From assembly GCF_954871325.1 (NCBI RefSeq), contig NC_088777.1:4652509-4716508 (forward strand): 64,000 nt of DNA, read 5' to 3'. The notes below the pieces were generated by a model, which did no database searches, had not been told where the DNA came from, and worked only from the letters and a program-made list of their open reading frames with translations. Origin of the DNA: Gordionus sp. m RMFG-2023 (Eukaryota; Nematomorpha; Gordioida; Chordodea; Parachordodidae). The translations under genes were made by a program, and so were the position numbers. Below are positions 1 through 11,786 of the stretch, one piece after another; the first letter of the stretch is position 1; each line of letters opens with the position of its first letter.

Positions 1-427
1 AAATATAGAAAAAAAAATAGTAGAAGCTGGCAAGGCCCAACCTGGACCAGAAGTCCTAAGAGTTTCAAAATATTTCGGGGTAAATTGGAACAAACTTTGC
101 TAAAATATTTTTACCAGACCGAAAAGTTTCGGAAATTTTTTTAAAATTAGGCCACTAGTCGGACCAAAAGAATTAGCTGGTTAGCCCCTGAAAACGCTTT
201 CAAAAAATTTCCGAGTTGATATATTAATGACTATTAAATTGATTTATTTTCATTTTCTTTTACATGTCCTATATATTTTATAAAAAAAATTTATTTTTTA
301 TTATGTTCAAAATTTTGCTAAACTCACTATTTGTGACCATTTTGCTAGAGATTGCCTTTTAATCAATAAAAAGTAAATTAGCTAAAATCTTAATCAGGCC
401 GTTATTCGACCTAAATCGGGCTTTTTA
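1..427. other. AT-rich intergenic sequence
   Basis: No gene seen. The first 200 bases hold scattered GGCCC/CCTGGACC-like words that resemble decayed copies of the GGCCCGG-type MITEs found elsewhere in the window, but no termini can be defined. Confidence 0.4.
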
Positions 428-435
428 ACAATAAC

Positions 436-2183
436 TAGACCTGTTCGCCGGCCGGCCTGGTTACGCCAAAAACGCCGCCGTTTAAGAAAATCACGCCGGC
501 GCGCCGCCAATTTTTATGTTGGCGGCGCACGGCCTGCGCAGAAAATTTTTTCATATTTTATACCTTTTTATTCTAATGTCAACGTCACTCTTGTAATTTT
601 TAAATGTCAATCAGGATTTTGATGAATTTTTATTTTCTACTGTTTTAAAATCATAATTATATTGACGTCATTATAGAATTCAATCAATCAAAAATCTAAA
701 ATTCCAAAAGTTTCCATAATTTTACACATTTTTAAAATGGATGTATCTACATTTAATAATTCTATAAATAATTTTAGTATCCTAACTCTGGATAATAAAA
801 AATCCATAGTCTGGAAATTTTTTGCAAAAGAATTAGAGAAATTATTACTGCTCTAAGATATAAAACTGCAGAGGTTGAATTTGAATTCGAAAAATATCGA
901 AGAAAATGTCTAAGTACAATAGATTTAATATCAGACATGTTAGATCTTGACAGAATTGATCCATACCCTACCCGGGTACCCGTTTTCAAATTGGCAATTC
1001 CAATGATAATATTAACAATAATTTCACGCATATGAAAACCTTAAAATTAAATGTCCCAACACATTGGCATAGTATTAATTATGCTAGAAAGCATATATGG
1101 ATTAAATAAGAATTTAATTAATAATGTTTTGAAAAGAATTGGGAAGCACTTTCTCAAATTATGAATCTGATCTGGTAGAAGAACTATTAGCATTTCTTTC
1201 GAAATTTTCAGTACAAAAAGGGCCTACTTTAAACTTTGCGTTACTTTTTAGAAGTGAAATTGAAACACATTTAATATTAAATGATAGTGATAGTTTTGAA
1301 AATTATTTTACTTAAGGAAAATATGCTAAAAAAAACTAGTGTACGATTTCCGGTTTGTAATCGGCAAGGAATATTATATAAGTATATTCTTTTATTTTTT
1401 ATTTAAAATTATCTAGGTATTGGCTTCTCTTTTAGATCCAAGATTTTAAAAATTGACAATTGTGTCAAAATATTTAATAGAGCAAATTGCTCAGCTTCTG
1501 AATTTATAATAAAACATCTTAAACTTATAGAGAATGATGATAATCAGGTAGTAAATATAGCTAATGAGGATGAAGATGAATTATTAAATTCAAGTTATTT
1601 GACAAAATTGGCAAATAAACATTCAACAAATATAAATTATGATTCCAAGTTAGGTGACTTAGAATAAGAATGACACAGTTTTCTTGAAAAATGGCATTCA
1701 CAAGATATGGACGTTCTAAATTTTTGGAGAGAAAAGAAGAGTGAACTTCCCAATCTTTCCAGGCTCGACAAAAGAATTCTTTGCATTCCGGCGACTAGCA
1801 CACCTAGTGAAAGAGTTTTATCTACCGCTGGATTGACGTTAAATTCAAGGAGATCATCATTATGTCCCGAAAATTTAAATAAAATAATTTTTTACCACAT
1901 GATAATTATAAAATTACGAAATCGATTTTTAATATAATAAGTTTTCTATTAAATGAATATTAAAAAAATGCCGAGATATCTGTAGAATAGTGTATATTTA
2001 TTTGTTTTTTTAAAAAAAAAAATTAATAAGCAATTAAAAAAATTAATGTTATAAAAATTTATAACTGCGCCGATTTACGCCGATTTTATTGACCGCTGCT
2101 AAAAATTGGCGCGCCTCGGCCGTCCATTAGATTTTTTTGAAAATTGCGCCGGTTTTTGATAATTTCGTCGGCGCACAGGTCTA
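436..2183 (+). mobile_element. hAT transposon, decayed, with BED-like start and hATC end
   Basis: The element starts TAGACCTGTTCGCCGGCC and ends in the inverted form GGCGCACAGGTCTA, flanked by near-identical 8-bp direct repeats (acaataac at 428-435 and acaatacc at 2184-2191, 7 of 8), as expected for hAT insertion. Both ends carry GC-rich subterminal sequence (about 440-540 and 2060-2180), in strong contrast to the AT-rich middle. Coding remnants run on the plus strand: an ATG at 737 followed by SIVWKFF, typical of the BED zinc-finger start of hAT transposases; an LLDPRF-like motif near 1430; and at 1707-1937 a clear hATC dimerisation domain (RRxLCIPATSxPSERVLSTAG-like, then RRSSLCPENL). Many frame breaks and stops lie between these blocks, so the transposase is dead. 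The cut-and-paste family is well known; the assignment rests on domains, ends and target duplication together. Confidence 0.88.
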
Positions 2184-2191
2184 ACAATACC

Positions 2192-3449
2192 TATCCTAAA
2201 TATATTTAAATAATTTACATCAAATAATTTTAAAAAGCGGTTTTGACTAACATGACATATTAATTGAATAATGTCAAATGCAATAGTGTCACTATTTGTT
2301 TTTGTTTTTTTTTTTGGGGGGGGGGGAGGGTAAAAATCATTTTTATAGATTTGATAATTATTTTAGAGATTTTTATTGAGTTAATACATTTTTAGTAAAT
2401 TTATATTTACCAATTTTAATTAAAATTAAAGTAAATGTAAATCATTTATTATATTGTAAAAAATTTACTCTTGAAAGAAAGAAAGAAAGAACAGATCACA
2501 ATATTAAATTGAATTTTTTTAGAGATTATTTGATTTAGATAATGAAAGAAGAGAATTTATAATGTGGGAAAGAATAATGAATGCACCTGCTTTTTCCTGC
2601 CATGGCTGAGGATCACTCGACATGTGAGCTCATATGCGCAGTTTAATATAATATGTGTTAGATACGTTAATAAAACAAAAACGTCAAAGAATTTCTATAT
2701 ATCTTTTTTTTTAAATCTGATGATCTGAATGAAGAGTCATACGACAAAAATACAAATCAAGCATGCCACTGGGAAAGTAATTATGAAAGGGCATCCTTTC
2801 AGGACGAGTCCAGGAAAGATGATATTTATAGAATAACTAGATATGTGCATAACCTTATCTATGAATCGGTTCTTAATCAATTAAGATTTTTAAAATGTTT
2901 CTATTCAAGTTTCATTGCCCAACAAATTTATAAATTTTGAAGCCTTTTAGTTCTATACCCTAGGGATCCCATATTAAATCAATAGAGGGCGGCAATTTCT
3001 TACCTAGAAAATATAGGCAATGGCGATGTCTGTCTATATGCAGAAATTTTTTTGGAGGCATACCTCTCTCCAAAACTTATATTAACCCCTCCACCAATAA
3101 AATATTGCTTCCTTTCCCAACACTATTGATGACTTTTTTGTGCCTTTAAAATAGTTATAATATTCTATAATTGAATACTTACAAAAATATTACTTCTGTA
3201 ATTTTAAATGCAAAAAAATGCATATGTTAATGTTGAGCAAAATAATATGTATATATTGTATTTGCATTGTTAAAAGCTTAATATATAAAATTTTGGTTGA
3301 CATAAATTTTTGAAATGGGGATAAACTGATATCTTATCCAAAATCCAACCAATAGACTTATATATTCTGGGCCTTACCTTTCAAGAGTTATATACAATGA
3401 CTTATTAAAAAAAAATTGTAAAATAATTGACGTCTTTATGAATTTAAAG
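2192..3449. other. Intergenic region, nothing clear
   Basis: AT-rich, with a G-run near 2317-2328 and a short (GAAA)n at about 2475-2490. The signal-peptide exon of the SVWC-like gene should lie here or further upstream, but I could not identify it. Confidence 0.4.
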
Positions 3450-3851
3450 GTAAATGTATATTGGAGGATGACGGACGTAATTATACTTTGAAACCTGGCG
3501 TGGTTTGGAATATATCTCCTAAAGATTGTATGCAATGTTCTTGCGTAGCAATGGATTTGGAAATGATCACGGAATGCGGCACGTACGTTCCCAAAATCAT
3601 TCATCCATATTTGGGAGAGGGGGGAAGAAAGGGAGGGAGGGGAAGATGAATCATTATATTTTCCAAAAAAATCTATATTTATATTACAATTAATGTTTAT
3701 AAGGTGTGGAATGGTCGTGTTACCCTGTCCTACTGTCAATAATAAAGCTCTATACCCGAATTGTTCCTACACCTTGCGAGAACACATCATCACTAAATAC
3801 CGACGACGAATATTATTATTAGTTTTTTCTCCTAAATTTTCCTTCCATTAA
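3450..3851 (+). CDS. Secreted single-VWC (Vago-like) protein, two C-terminal exons
   Basis: Two plus-strand exons, 3450-3582 and 3704-3851, joined across a 121-bp intron (donor gtacgt, acceptor ataag, phase 2) give a cysteine-rich peptide. It starts GKCILEDDGRNY, runs through W..SPKDCMQCSC and an ECGT.CGMVVLPC segment to LYPNCSYTLREH, with a basic, hydrophobic tail before TAA at 3849. The cysteine spacing, the G-x-x-Y start, the CG in the middle and the YPxC near the end match the single von Willebrand factor C (SVWC) family, small secreted proteins best known from arthropods, where Vago is an antiviral signal. The first exon with the signal peptide is missing: the upstream boundary is an acceptor (ttaaag) in phase 1. 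The final YPxCC cysteine pair is reduced to one cysteine. A beta-microseminoprotein-like fold is the alternative. Function is inferred from family only. Confidence 0.55.
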
Positions 3852-5329
3852 AAGCTCTTACGTCTCTAACACTCTTTAAAAATTCCAGTAGGTTAATTTG
3901 ACATCCATCAAAACAAACTTGGCATGTTATTTTATAACCACTATAAAGAAAACGCTTAATGATGATAATTCGACATTTGACTTTTATAATTAATATAATA
4001 AATTCAAATGGTTTATTTTGATTATTCGGGTTATTTTTTTTATATTATGAGAAATAATTGAAGGTGAGGCGGAATTATTTAATAATATGCAATAAAATCT
4101 TTAGAACTTTAAAATTGAAATATTTCCGATTTCTTAAAATTTTTTTTTCAGAATGTTCAGAGCAGAATTTTTGATCAATGTAGAAGATTTTCTATATTCT
4201 TCTTCTAAAAAAAATTATCATCAAATTTTATGATCTTCCAAATATGATTGATTAGAATTTTAAAAACACCTGGCATAAAATATTTTCAAACTCATCCACC
4301 GAAAAAAATGTGGATTTTGATTGACATCTGGCGCTTATCAATTTTGATATACAACTAAAAATGTATTTTTAATTGCATATAGATATAAAATATAAAGAAT
4401 TTGAATTTTAACACATAATTATGATTTTTTTCTGGAAGGAGTCAAACTAGAGGTCTGTCATGGGCAGGTTTATAGCCAAAAAATCGGGAAACTTGTTCGG
4501 AAATTTTTTTAACACGCCCACTTATAATTTTTTTTAAAATTTTACCCGCCCTACCGTCCATTTATCTATAAATTTTGTTTAACCCGTCCGCCACCCGCCA
4601 AATGTTCAATATACTTTAGAAAACCCTACCATTCCTAAGTATGGACTGGCGTGGGCGGGCAGGCCAAAAACCCACCCAATGCACTAATCTACCCTTTAAG
4701 TTACAATATTTTTTTTGCTTATCTTAAATACTCAAAAATATTTTTAATAAGTAATGTGGTGATGCACCGTAAATTAAAGGACATTGTTAGACGTCACTCA
4801 AGAAAAAGAAACACCGCTACTTTATTTTTTTTAAAGTAACGTCGTTACTTTTTCGAAGTATGGAAGTGACTATTTTAAAAGTTTGATAAATTATTTCCCA
4901 TTTATTTCATCAATTAATTGAATGTAATTTGACTTTAATTTATTTACCCTGAAAGGCAAAGAAGGAAGCGCATTGTATTCCGGGAATGGGTTTGTCCTTT
5001 TGGACAAAATATTTTTTCATATTCGTCATCCATACAGGTAATTAATCCCATCAAAGTAAACCCCGTTTCTCATATATTTTTAAAATTTCTGTAAAAGTCG
5101 GGATTCATTTGAAATAATTTTTATGAGATAAAGATAAGCAATAAATTATATATTTGAAAATATACATCTTCAAACTAAATTTTTTGGTCTTTAGGGACTC
5201 AACAGTTAAAAAGTCTCAAATTATACCCGACCATCCGATGATTTCCAATTTCTTCTATGATAGGTTTAAGGGAAAATTACATAACTGAAACGCTATATGT
5301 ACTCACATATTCGCGGTATTCCCTTCTAT
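3852..5329. other. Intergenic, with a decayed hAT-type MITE end
   Basis: No gene seen. From about 4444 to 4680 there is a block with TAGAGGTCTGTCATGGGCAG at its left edge and several CCCGCC/GGCGGG words, the style of the subterminal repeats of local hAT MITEs; no matching right end is visible. A second TAGAGGTCTGC-like end lies at about 5333 and a third (TAGAGACCTGCCCCGG) at about 5523. These are best read as truncated MITE copies. Confidence 0.4.
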
Positions 5330-5581
5330 AGACTAGAGGTCTGCATTGATCGGGTTTTTGGGCCATAAGTCCGCCTACTCATTATTTATTATAAAAAGAA
5401 AATATCCGTTTAAATGTCAATTTTTTTTAAAGAAAATTAATCAAAATAATCAATATAAAAGAATTTTAATTTAACAAAAACTTTCAGATAAGTATATTTG
5501 TAGAATAATTATTTCACAATTAGAGACCTGCCCCGGACCTAAGCCCAACCCGGGGTACATTGGCCCGGTCCATATTTTAGT

Positions 5582-6260
5582 TTTATGAATATACCTGGGC
5601 CGAGACTAGCCCTAGACATTGATATTTTTTTTAATTTATATAAAAAATCCATAGAAAATTAATATTTTAGGAGTGGTTCTAAAGTTCACAGCAAAATTGT
5701 TTGATTGGGTACTCTATACATGCCGAAATACAATTCCTGTAAAATCAGATTTTCAAAATCTATATATCGCCCCTTAGTAAATGATTTAAAATTGAGAGAT
5801 TCCGAATCCCCACGAATTCCATATACCCATACGACATATATATATATTAAAAAACATTTTATTTTTAAAATTTCACTTTAGTGTTGATAAACTGCTCATT
5901 TTTGAGGTGATTTTTAAAACTGTCAATTTATGAATATACCTGGGCCGAGACTAGCCCTAGACATTGATATTTTTTTTAATTTATATAAAAAATCCAATTT
6001 TAGGAGTGGTTCTAAAGTTCACAGCAAAATTGTTTGATTGGGTACTCTATACATGCCGAAATACAATTCCTGTAAAATCAGATTTTCAAAATCTATATAT
6101 CGCCCCTTAGTAAATGATTTAAAATTGAGAGATTCCGAATCCCCACGAATTCCATATACCCATACGACATATATATATATTAAAAAACATTTTATTTTTA
6201 AAATTTCACTTTAGTGTTGATAAACTGCTCATTTTTGAGATGATTTTTTAAAACTGTCAA
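5582..6260. repeat. Tandem duplication of about 340 bp
   Basis: Copy 1 (5582-5926) and copy 2 (5927-6260) are almost identical head-to-tail; copy 2 lacks 12 bases after the shared AAAAAATCCA and has one extra base near its end. The junction has the shared word tttatgaa, which suggests a short-homology duplication. Both copies include the first ~45 bases of an AGTGTTG-type MITE, but only copy 2 is followed by the rest of that MITE, so the duplication happened after the MITE inserted. The near identity suggests a recent event. Confidence 0.9.
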
Positions 6261-6434
6261 ATCAATATTATAGCCAGAAAAATTATGCCTAAGCCTGAGA
6301 TTTGGTTAATATATGTCTAGACCTTTGTTCCTTCTACAGACAAAATCTTCAGGCCTGCGTAATATTTTTCTGGATGGAATATTGAGTTAGCCATTTTTAT
6401 AAATCGACCCAAAACAAACCATTTAACAACACTA
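6212..6434. mobile_element. AGTGTTG-family hAT-type MITE, complete copy
   Basis: A 223-bp non-coding element. It begins TAGTGTTGATAAACTGCTC and ends CCATTTAACAACACTA, flanked by 8-bp repeats tttcactt (6204-6211) and gttcactt (6435-6442), 7 of 8 matching. It is largely self-complementary: inside the terminal repeat lie TCAATATTxTAGCCAGAAA and its inverse around a core with GCCTGAGA..CTTCAGGCC. At least six other copies occur in this window. hAT membership is inferred from the 8-bp duplication and the terminal sequence. Confidence 0.8.
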
Positions 6435-7431
6435 GTTCACTTTTTTAATAAAAAAAATTATTAAAATAGATAAGACGCCCTCTTTTGGATATTTTAATGT
6501 TGTGTTTTATAAATTTTAAAAATGCAAAGTTTATATAAGGTATAAATGTATTTTTGATTGAATCTAAAATAATTGTTAGAATTTTTTCCTATCAACCTTT
6601 TTTTTAAAATTATAATTATTATTGTTTTTCATTTTTAAAAAAAATAATAAATGTAAGATTTCAGGAAAAAATTAGGTAGGCAAAATAATCTCCTATATGT
6701 ATGTGTGTGTATTATATTATTTCTTTGTTTTATATTTATTTGACTGTTTATAGATTACTCGTAGATAACCCGTCAAGAATGACGGGAATAATAAAATCTT
6801 GAATTATTATAAGAAATTTTTTTCGAAAAATAATTTAGGATATGGCTGGGTCGGGTTTATTTTTTAAAAAAGATTAGGACAGTGGTTTGAAAAATTAGGC
6901 CCGAGTAAAACAAAATACACTACTCAGTTCAATCACATATTTTTTAGGTTTTTTTATTAATTTAACTTGTGTATTTTATATTTTAATAAATAATTTTTAT
7001 ATAAATTTAAAACAAAGTTTAACCTTTAACCAATGTATTTATTTTTAAAATTTTAATCTTGACTTTTCTCTAAAAAAGGCCTCATATCTAGGGCTACTTG
7101 ATTCTGAGAAAAGAGGACGCATTTTATATACATTTTAAATATGGAATTAAATTCATGATTAAACAGTGACTTAATAAATTGTATTTGCATTAAATCTAGT
7201 GTGATAATTTTTTTTATTCCATATATTTTACTTGTAGATATATTTCGTAATATATTTGGCCTTTTCTTTAAAAGATTTAAAGAAATCTGGACAAAACCAT
7301 TTAAAATGGTATTGCATTCATATAATTGCTTTTAAAGATTTAAATTCCACTATTCTCTTATTTGTCCATTGACTATGGACTTGTTAAATAGTTCACTCAT
7401 TCATATTAAAACGTGGTGAATTTGTTTAATA

Positions 7432-7691
7432 ATGGAAAGATATGTAAGCCCCATAAATCCTGCTGTTTATCCTCATTTATCAATTACATTATTGGGTTTT
7501 GGATTATTTTTTACTATATGGTTTTTTGTGTAAGATACTATTTTATTGCTTCATTATTTTTTAGTTATGAGGTAACATCATCTAAATATACACGTGAACT
7601 TGTAAAAGAAATTTCAATATCCATATTTTCGGCAATATTTATGGGATTAGGAACATTATTCTTGATGTTATGGGTAGGCATATATGTATGA
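7432..7691 (+). CDS. TMEM258: TMEM258, oligosaccharyltransferase subunit
   Basis: Exon 1 (7432-7529) and exon 2 (7565-7691) are joined across a 35-nt intron (gtaaga...tttttag) and encode 74 residues. The product starts [16 protein letters not shown], continues into a first hydrophobic helix ending TIWFFVYEV, then TSSKYTREL, and ends in a second helix [17 protein letters not shown]. This matches human TMEM258 (79 residues, SPVNPAVFPHL, WFFVYEVTSTKYTRD, LLLWVGIYV) along its whole length. TMEM258 is a two-helix membrane protein of the ER oligosaccharyltransferase complex that N-glycosylates nascent proteins. The ATG is chosen because it is the first in frame and gives the family's N-terminus. 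AATAAA lies at 7809-7814. An uninterrupted reading frame runs through the intron in another frame and hides the gene from simple ORF calls. Identification is very secure. Confidence 0.95.
7530..7564 (+). other. Ultra-short (35-nt) intron of TMEM258
   Basis: Begins gtaagatact and ends attttttag; its removal restores the conserved FFVYEVTS block with correct phase (2 + 1 nt). The 3' part is T-rich. Confidence 0.9.
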
Positions 7692-8539
7692 TATTCAGTT
7701 GCATCAAATTGGCAGATACCATTTTATGATCTTACCATAATTATCTATTATTTTATCTTTTTTGTTTATTATAGTTTTTACTTGTAAAAAACTAATTGTA
7801 AATTTGAAAATAAAACAATACTAATTTTGTGATGAACTTTGATTAATATCCATTATGAAGTTGATTATCATTTATAATACTTTATTGTTTTAGTATTTAT
7901 ATAAAATATAGGATAAATAGAAATCACAAAATTTTACATCATTAGAAATTGTTAATGTAACCATCACAAATATTTTTCTTATTTATCTTATATTTGATGG
8001 ATATATATTTTATTCCTTTGATTTTATGTTTTTTTTTTTAAAATTGTGCTTTGTCAAAAGCAAATTAACTTCTTTTTTTCAATGTTATAACAAGATAATT
8101 TCACTTTTCTTTTTCCCCATTTGTAAGATTATTTTGCTTCTTTTAACTTTTATTGCTTTTTCAATTAGTTTTTTATTAGCCAAACTTTAGTTGAGCGGGT
8201 ATTGACATTTCTATATATAAATAAAACTTCACTGGAGCAACAATTGATGTTAGTTCTCTCCTTCTACTTAATCATTACATCTTGGGTGATATGGCGTAGT
8301 GTTTAAATGTTGAATCTTTTTACACCATTTGAAATTCATTTGTAGAGAAATAATACCTGGATCAGTATGTAATATATGTAAAACTTTTGTTTTAAGTGAC
8401 AGAATGATCAAACTCCTGTCATTATTTTACATTTTGTCTATTATTAGTTTGAATTTCAGTGCTTAATTTTGTATATTTATACCATTTATAAGATTGAACC
8501 TTTTGAGGTTTCATCTCCAAATTTTTTTCTAGATTATGT

Positions 8540-8901
8540 TAACTTGTCTCTAAAGTGGGAGTCCTTATATAATTTAAGGCTTTATTTTTGCTTGTTATTA
8601 TATCATCATCTTTTTCTCTATTGGATTTTGTGACAAAGCATCTGCAATTATATTGTTCACCTATTTTATATTTTATATCAGTTATATGCTGATAATTTAT
8701 AAGCCCATTGTAACAAATTGTTGATTTGTTATAATGCATGAGTTTTTTTTATTATATATTTTTATTAGCAGTTAATGTTCTATCTTTATTGTAAATACGT
8801 CCATACAAATAATTATAATTCTGCCATTTATTTTTGCTTTGGCTTCTTTGTGTATTGTAGAATAATTCATTTCTGTGTCTTGTAATGTTTATGAGACATA
8901 T
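8540..8901 (-). mobile_element. Ty3/gypsy-like retroelement fossil (RNase H region)
   Basis: Read on the minus strand, this stretch shows the layout of the RNase H end of a Ty3/gypsy polymerase, including the typical alanine-aspartate-alanine-leucine-serine ending. It is old and broken in several places; no long terminal repeats or capsid region could be assigned, and its outer limits are unclear. It ends just outside the target duplication of the hAT element that starts at 8910. Confidence 0.5.
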
Positions 8902-9477
8902 GTTATTTGCAGAGTTTGGCAGCACCTCCAGAAAAAGAATCTAGATACAGATTCTCTATAAAAAAATGAATCTTAGATACAAATACTAGTATCTTTTTTA
9001 AAATATCAAAAGGATACTTCTATTTTTTGCTACAATAGAGTATCTTAAATAAAGATACTTTTAAATTATCATTGCCAATTAAATAGAATAGTTTATAAAA
9101 TACAATTTTTATTATTTATTTGTGAAGAACATAATATATGCATATATTAAGAATGACTATTTATAATAATTAATAAAATATTTAATGATAAGTTAATTAT
9201 AATAATCAGGCATATTAGTATTAGCCCTTCTTAGCATAGATAGGGAAGGGTGACTAGTATATTTAATTGGAGTTGAAATATTAATTTGCAAAATATTTAA
9301 AATGGATTAATTATTTTATAATCTAATCAAAATTTTCAAATAATTTATCATTAAACCTTTGCTGTTTTGGCATACTTAACATTGTGCCAAAATTAAATAA
9401 CCTTCAATTGAGCTGATGAAAAATATTGCAATATTGTATTTAAAAAAAAATTATTTTGACTTTTTTAAATATAATTT

Positions 9478-10275
9478 TCCCCAATACTCGCACTTCATAG
9501 ACATCTGCTATAACAATAGCACTCCCCTCATCTTTAATGGTAGCGTTATATAATCTGAAGACGGAGTAAAACAAGGCGACCCCTTCGGCCCTATTCTTTT
9601 CTGCTTAGTTATCCATAATATGATGAAAGATCTTAAATCTGATTTTGATCTCAACCTAAACCTCTGATACCTTGATGATGGCACCCTTTGCGGTAATTCA
9701 CATCAAATAAGTAAAGCCCTTAACTATGCTCTAAAACAGGTTTAGAATTAAATAAAACTGAAATTTGCTTCCTCAACCCCCAGATTCCCTTAGATTTATT
9801 TAAAGAATACACTATTATCGAAAAAGAAGATATCCAACTATTGGGCTCCCCATTACTTGATAAAAATATATCAGAAAAAATTATCGATAAAACTTTTTCT
9901 GGGATGCAAAACTTGGAAAAGTTCATCAACCACATTCCATTGCACCAGCTTTTTTACTTATTAAAAAAGTGTTTTATATCTTCCCAAAATCTCACATCTC
10001 TTCCACTCATCCTCCTCATTCACCTCCTCAAAATTTTTCATTCGACACAATATTCGCTTAAATACCTTCATAGAAAGGAACCTCAACCATTCATTATCAG
10101 ACTTTAATTGGCACCTGGCCCAATTACCCGCCAAACTAGGCGAAATCGACTTGGAACTTCTTTCCCTTTCTCTATTTATATCAAATCGCCTATCGCTCAA
10201 TTCTGCGATCTCATTATAACTCCCCATGATGATCTTCTTTCAGCAGCAATAGAAAGATGGAATCTCCTGCTGGAC
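9478..10275 (+). mobile_element. LINE fragment: RT palm and thumb part
   Basis: Plus-strand translation gives EDGVKQGDPFGPILFC and YLDDGTLCG, the reverse-transcriptase motifs before and at the catalytic YxDD box, then LLGSPLLDKNISEKIIDKT. It aligns with the copy at 40746-42235 in this window and is broken by stops and frameshifts. It stops in mid-element at about 10275, after the codons for ERWNLL; the continuation is found inverted at 10563-10672 and then again forward at 13096-13790. Confidence 0.8.
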
Positions 10276-10562
10276 ATTGATATTGAAATATTTGTGTTGG
10301 GATATAATTTACATTTACAAAGTGTAGACTTAGTATCATTGATTTTCTTTATTAGTTTAAAATATATTTCAAATTGGGGCCAGGGGACATAATATTCTTA
10401 AAATAAATTATATGAATAATATTATTAACATTTACTTTGAATTTTGATTGAATATTAATTTCGATAGAAAATTTAACAACGGGAATTTAAAATAAAAATG
10501 ACGGCAGTGGTTGATATGAATTAAAACTCGGATTAAATTATTTATATTAATAATTAAAAATT

Positions 10563-10672
10563 AAATACTGATTTCGGTAGGGTTAAGACTATCTTTTAAT
10601 TTTTTTATTAGGGGTTCGATGATAGATTTGTTAGAGATTTCGGTAGGAAATGTATAACCGTCTGGAGTTACA
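10563..10672 (-). mobile_element. Inverted internal piece of the same LINE
   Basis: Read on the minus strand this is the next piece of the LINE (PDGxxF-TEISNKSIxEPLIKKL-type), matching 41452-41560. It sits in the opposite orientation between the 5' part at 9478-10275 and the 3' part at 13096-13790, so one insertion seems to have suffered an internal inversion. Confidence 0.7.
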
Positions 10673-10771
10673 GTTCAAACTTAAAAAAGCATTTCAAGGT
10701 AAAAAGATGAATTTTACTTTAATAATAGAATTAAATATTTTGAAAAGCTTAATCATGAATTAAAATATAAG

Positions 10772-11519
10772 TAGAGCTGCGCCGATATTAAATATCGGAT
10801 CGAATCAGCTCCGATAATTAGCCTTTTCCACATTATTATAATATTTTCAAAATAATTTTTTTTTAAAACAATGCAAATGCACAACACCCTCTAAATTTTA
10901 TTCTTTTTTAAACTAGATTTATAGTATTTTAAAAGTTTATTTTATAAATATGGAAAGGACTACCCAAAGTTTTAATTATTTTAAATCTTTTTAATATAAT
11001 AACGCCAATTTTATTATTTTTACTTTAAATAAAATAATATTTTTAAAAATGGTATCTGAATTATGGAAATATTTTACGAAGGACAAAGATAATTTTGCAA
11101 AATGCGTTATCTTTGGAATCATCTAAGTTTTCCTTCAGTACGGCAGGGGATATAGATATTCCATATCGTAGAAGCTTATTGCCAAAAAATTTAGAGGCTC
11201 TCTCGTATTTATTTAAAAAAAATCTAATATACTATAAATTTATATATTAAATACAATTTTATAATTCACACCAACATAAAATGGATATATTATCAAATAT
11301 ATGTTTTTTTAAATTATAGTCTTAATTGTAGAAATTAAAATAAAAAATTAAATAAATGCATAATTTTAATTTTTTGCATAAAAAATATTGATTTCTTAAT
11401 TACATTTGGTTCAAAGGGGTGTGGTGAAAAACAATATAAATATCGGATCGGTATCAGTATCGCATTAGTTTTGGAGCAATATCGGATCGGTGAAAATATG
11501 TGGACCATCACAGCCCCTA
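10772..11519 (+). mobile_element. hAT element, internally deleted, BED-finger remnant
   Basis: Begins TAGAGCTGCGCCGATATT and ends CACAGCCCCTA; 8-bp flanks aatataag (10764-10771) and aatattag (11520-11527) match at 7 of 8. Both ends carry ATCGGATCGGT-like subterminal words. An ATG at 11049 opens SELWKYFTKDKDNFAKC, the start of a BED zinc finger, followed by a second-frame block ending NLEALSYLFKKN. The catalytic part and hATC domain are absent, so this is a non-autonomous deletion derivative. It sits inside the composite element 8910-14859, next to the LINE pieces. Confidence 0.8.
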
Positions 11520-11786
11520 AATATTAGCAATTAAATTATACTACAGTATTGGGCTGGAAACCAACATTAAAAACACAAAATTAACAAAATATTGGTGTTG
11601 GTTCAAAGTATTATATTGAGTTTTTTTATATCTTCTATTTCTTGTTTTAGTATTGCTATTGGTTTGACTATAATTGTTAATAAATTTAAAGAATAAAGAA
11701 TAGGGATTTTAAAAAAACTTTGTTTAAATAATAAATGTATATGAAAGAGTGGCGTAGCCAGGATTTATCCAATTACAGAATTTCAT

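Noticed and set aside
774-1031. 85-codon frame (-)
   Set aside because: Antisense to the hAT transposase remnant in 436-2183.
3374-3739. 121-codon frame (-)
   Set aside because: Shadow of the SVWC-like exons on the other strand.
7413-7691. 92-codon membrane-protein frame (+)
   Set aside because: It reads through the TMEM258 intron; its first half is in the wrong frame. The true gene starts at 7432 in another frame.
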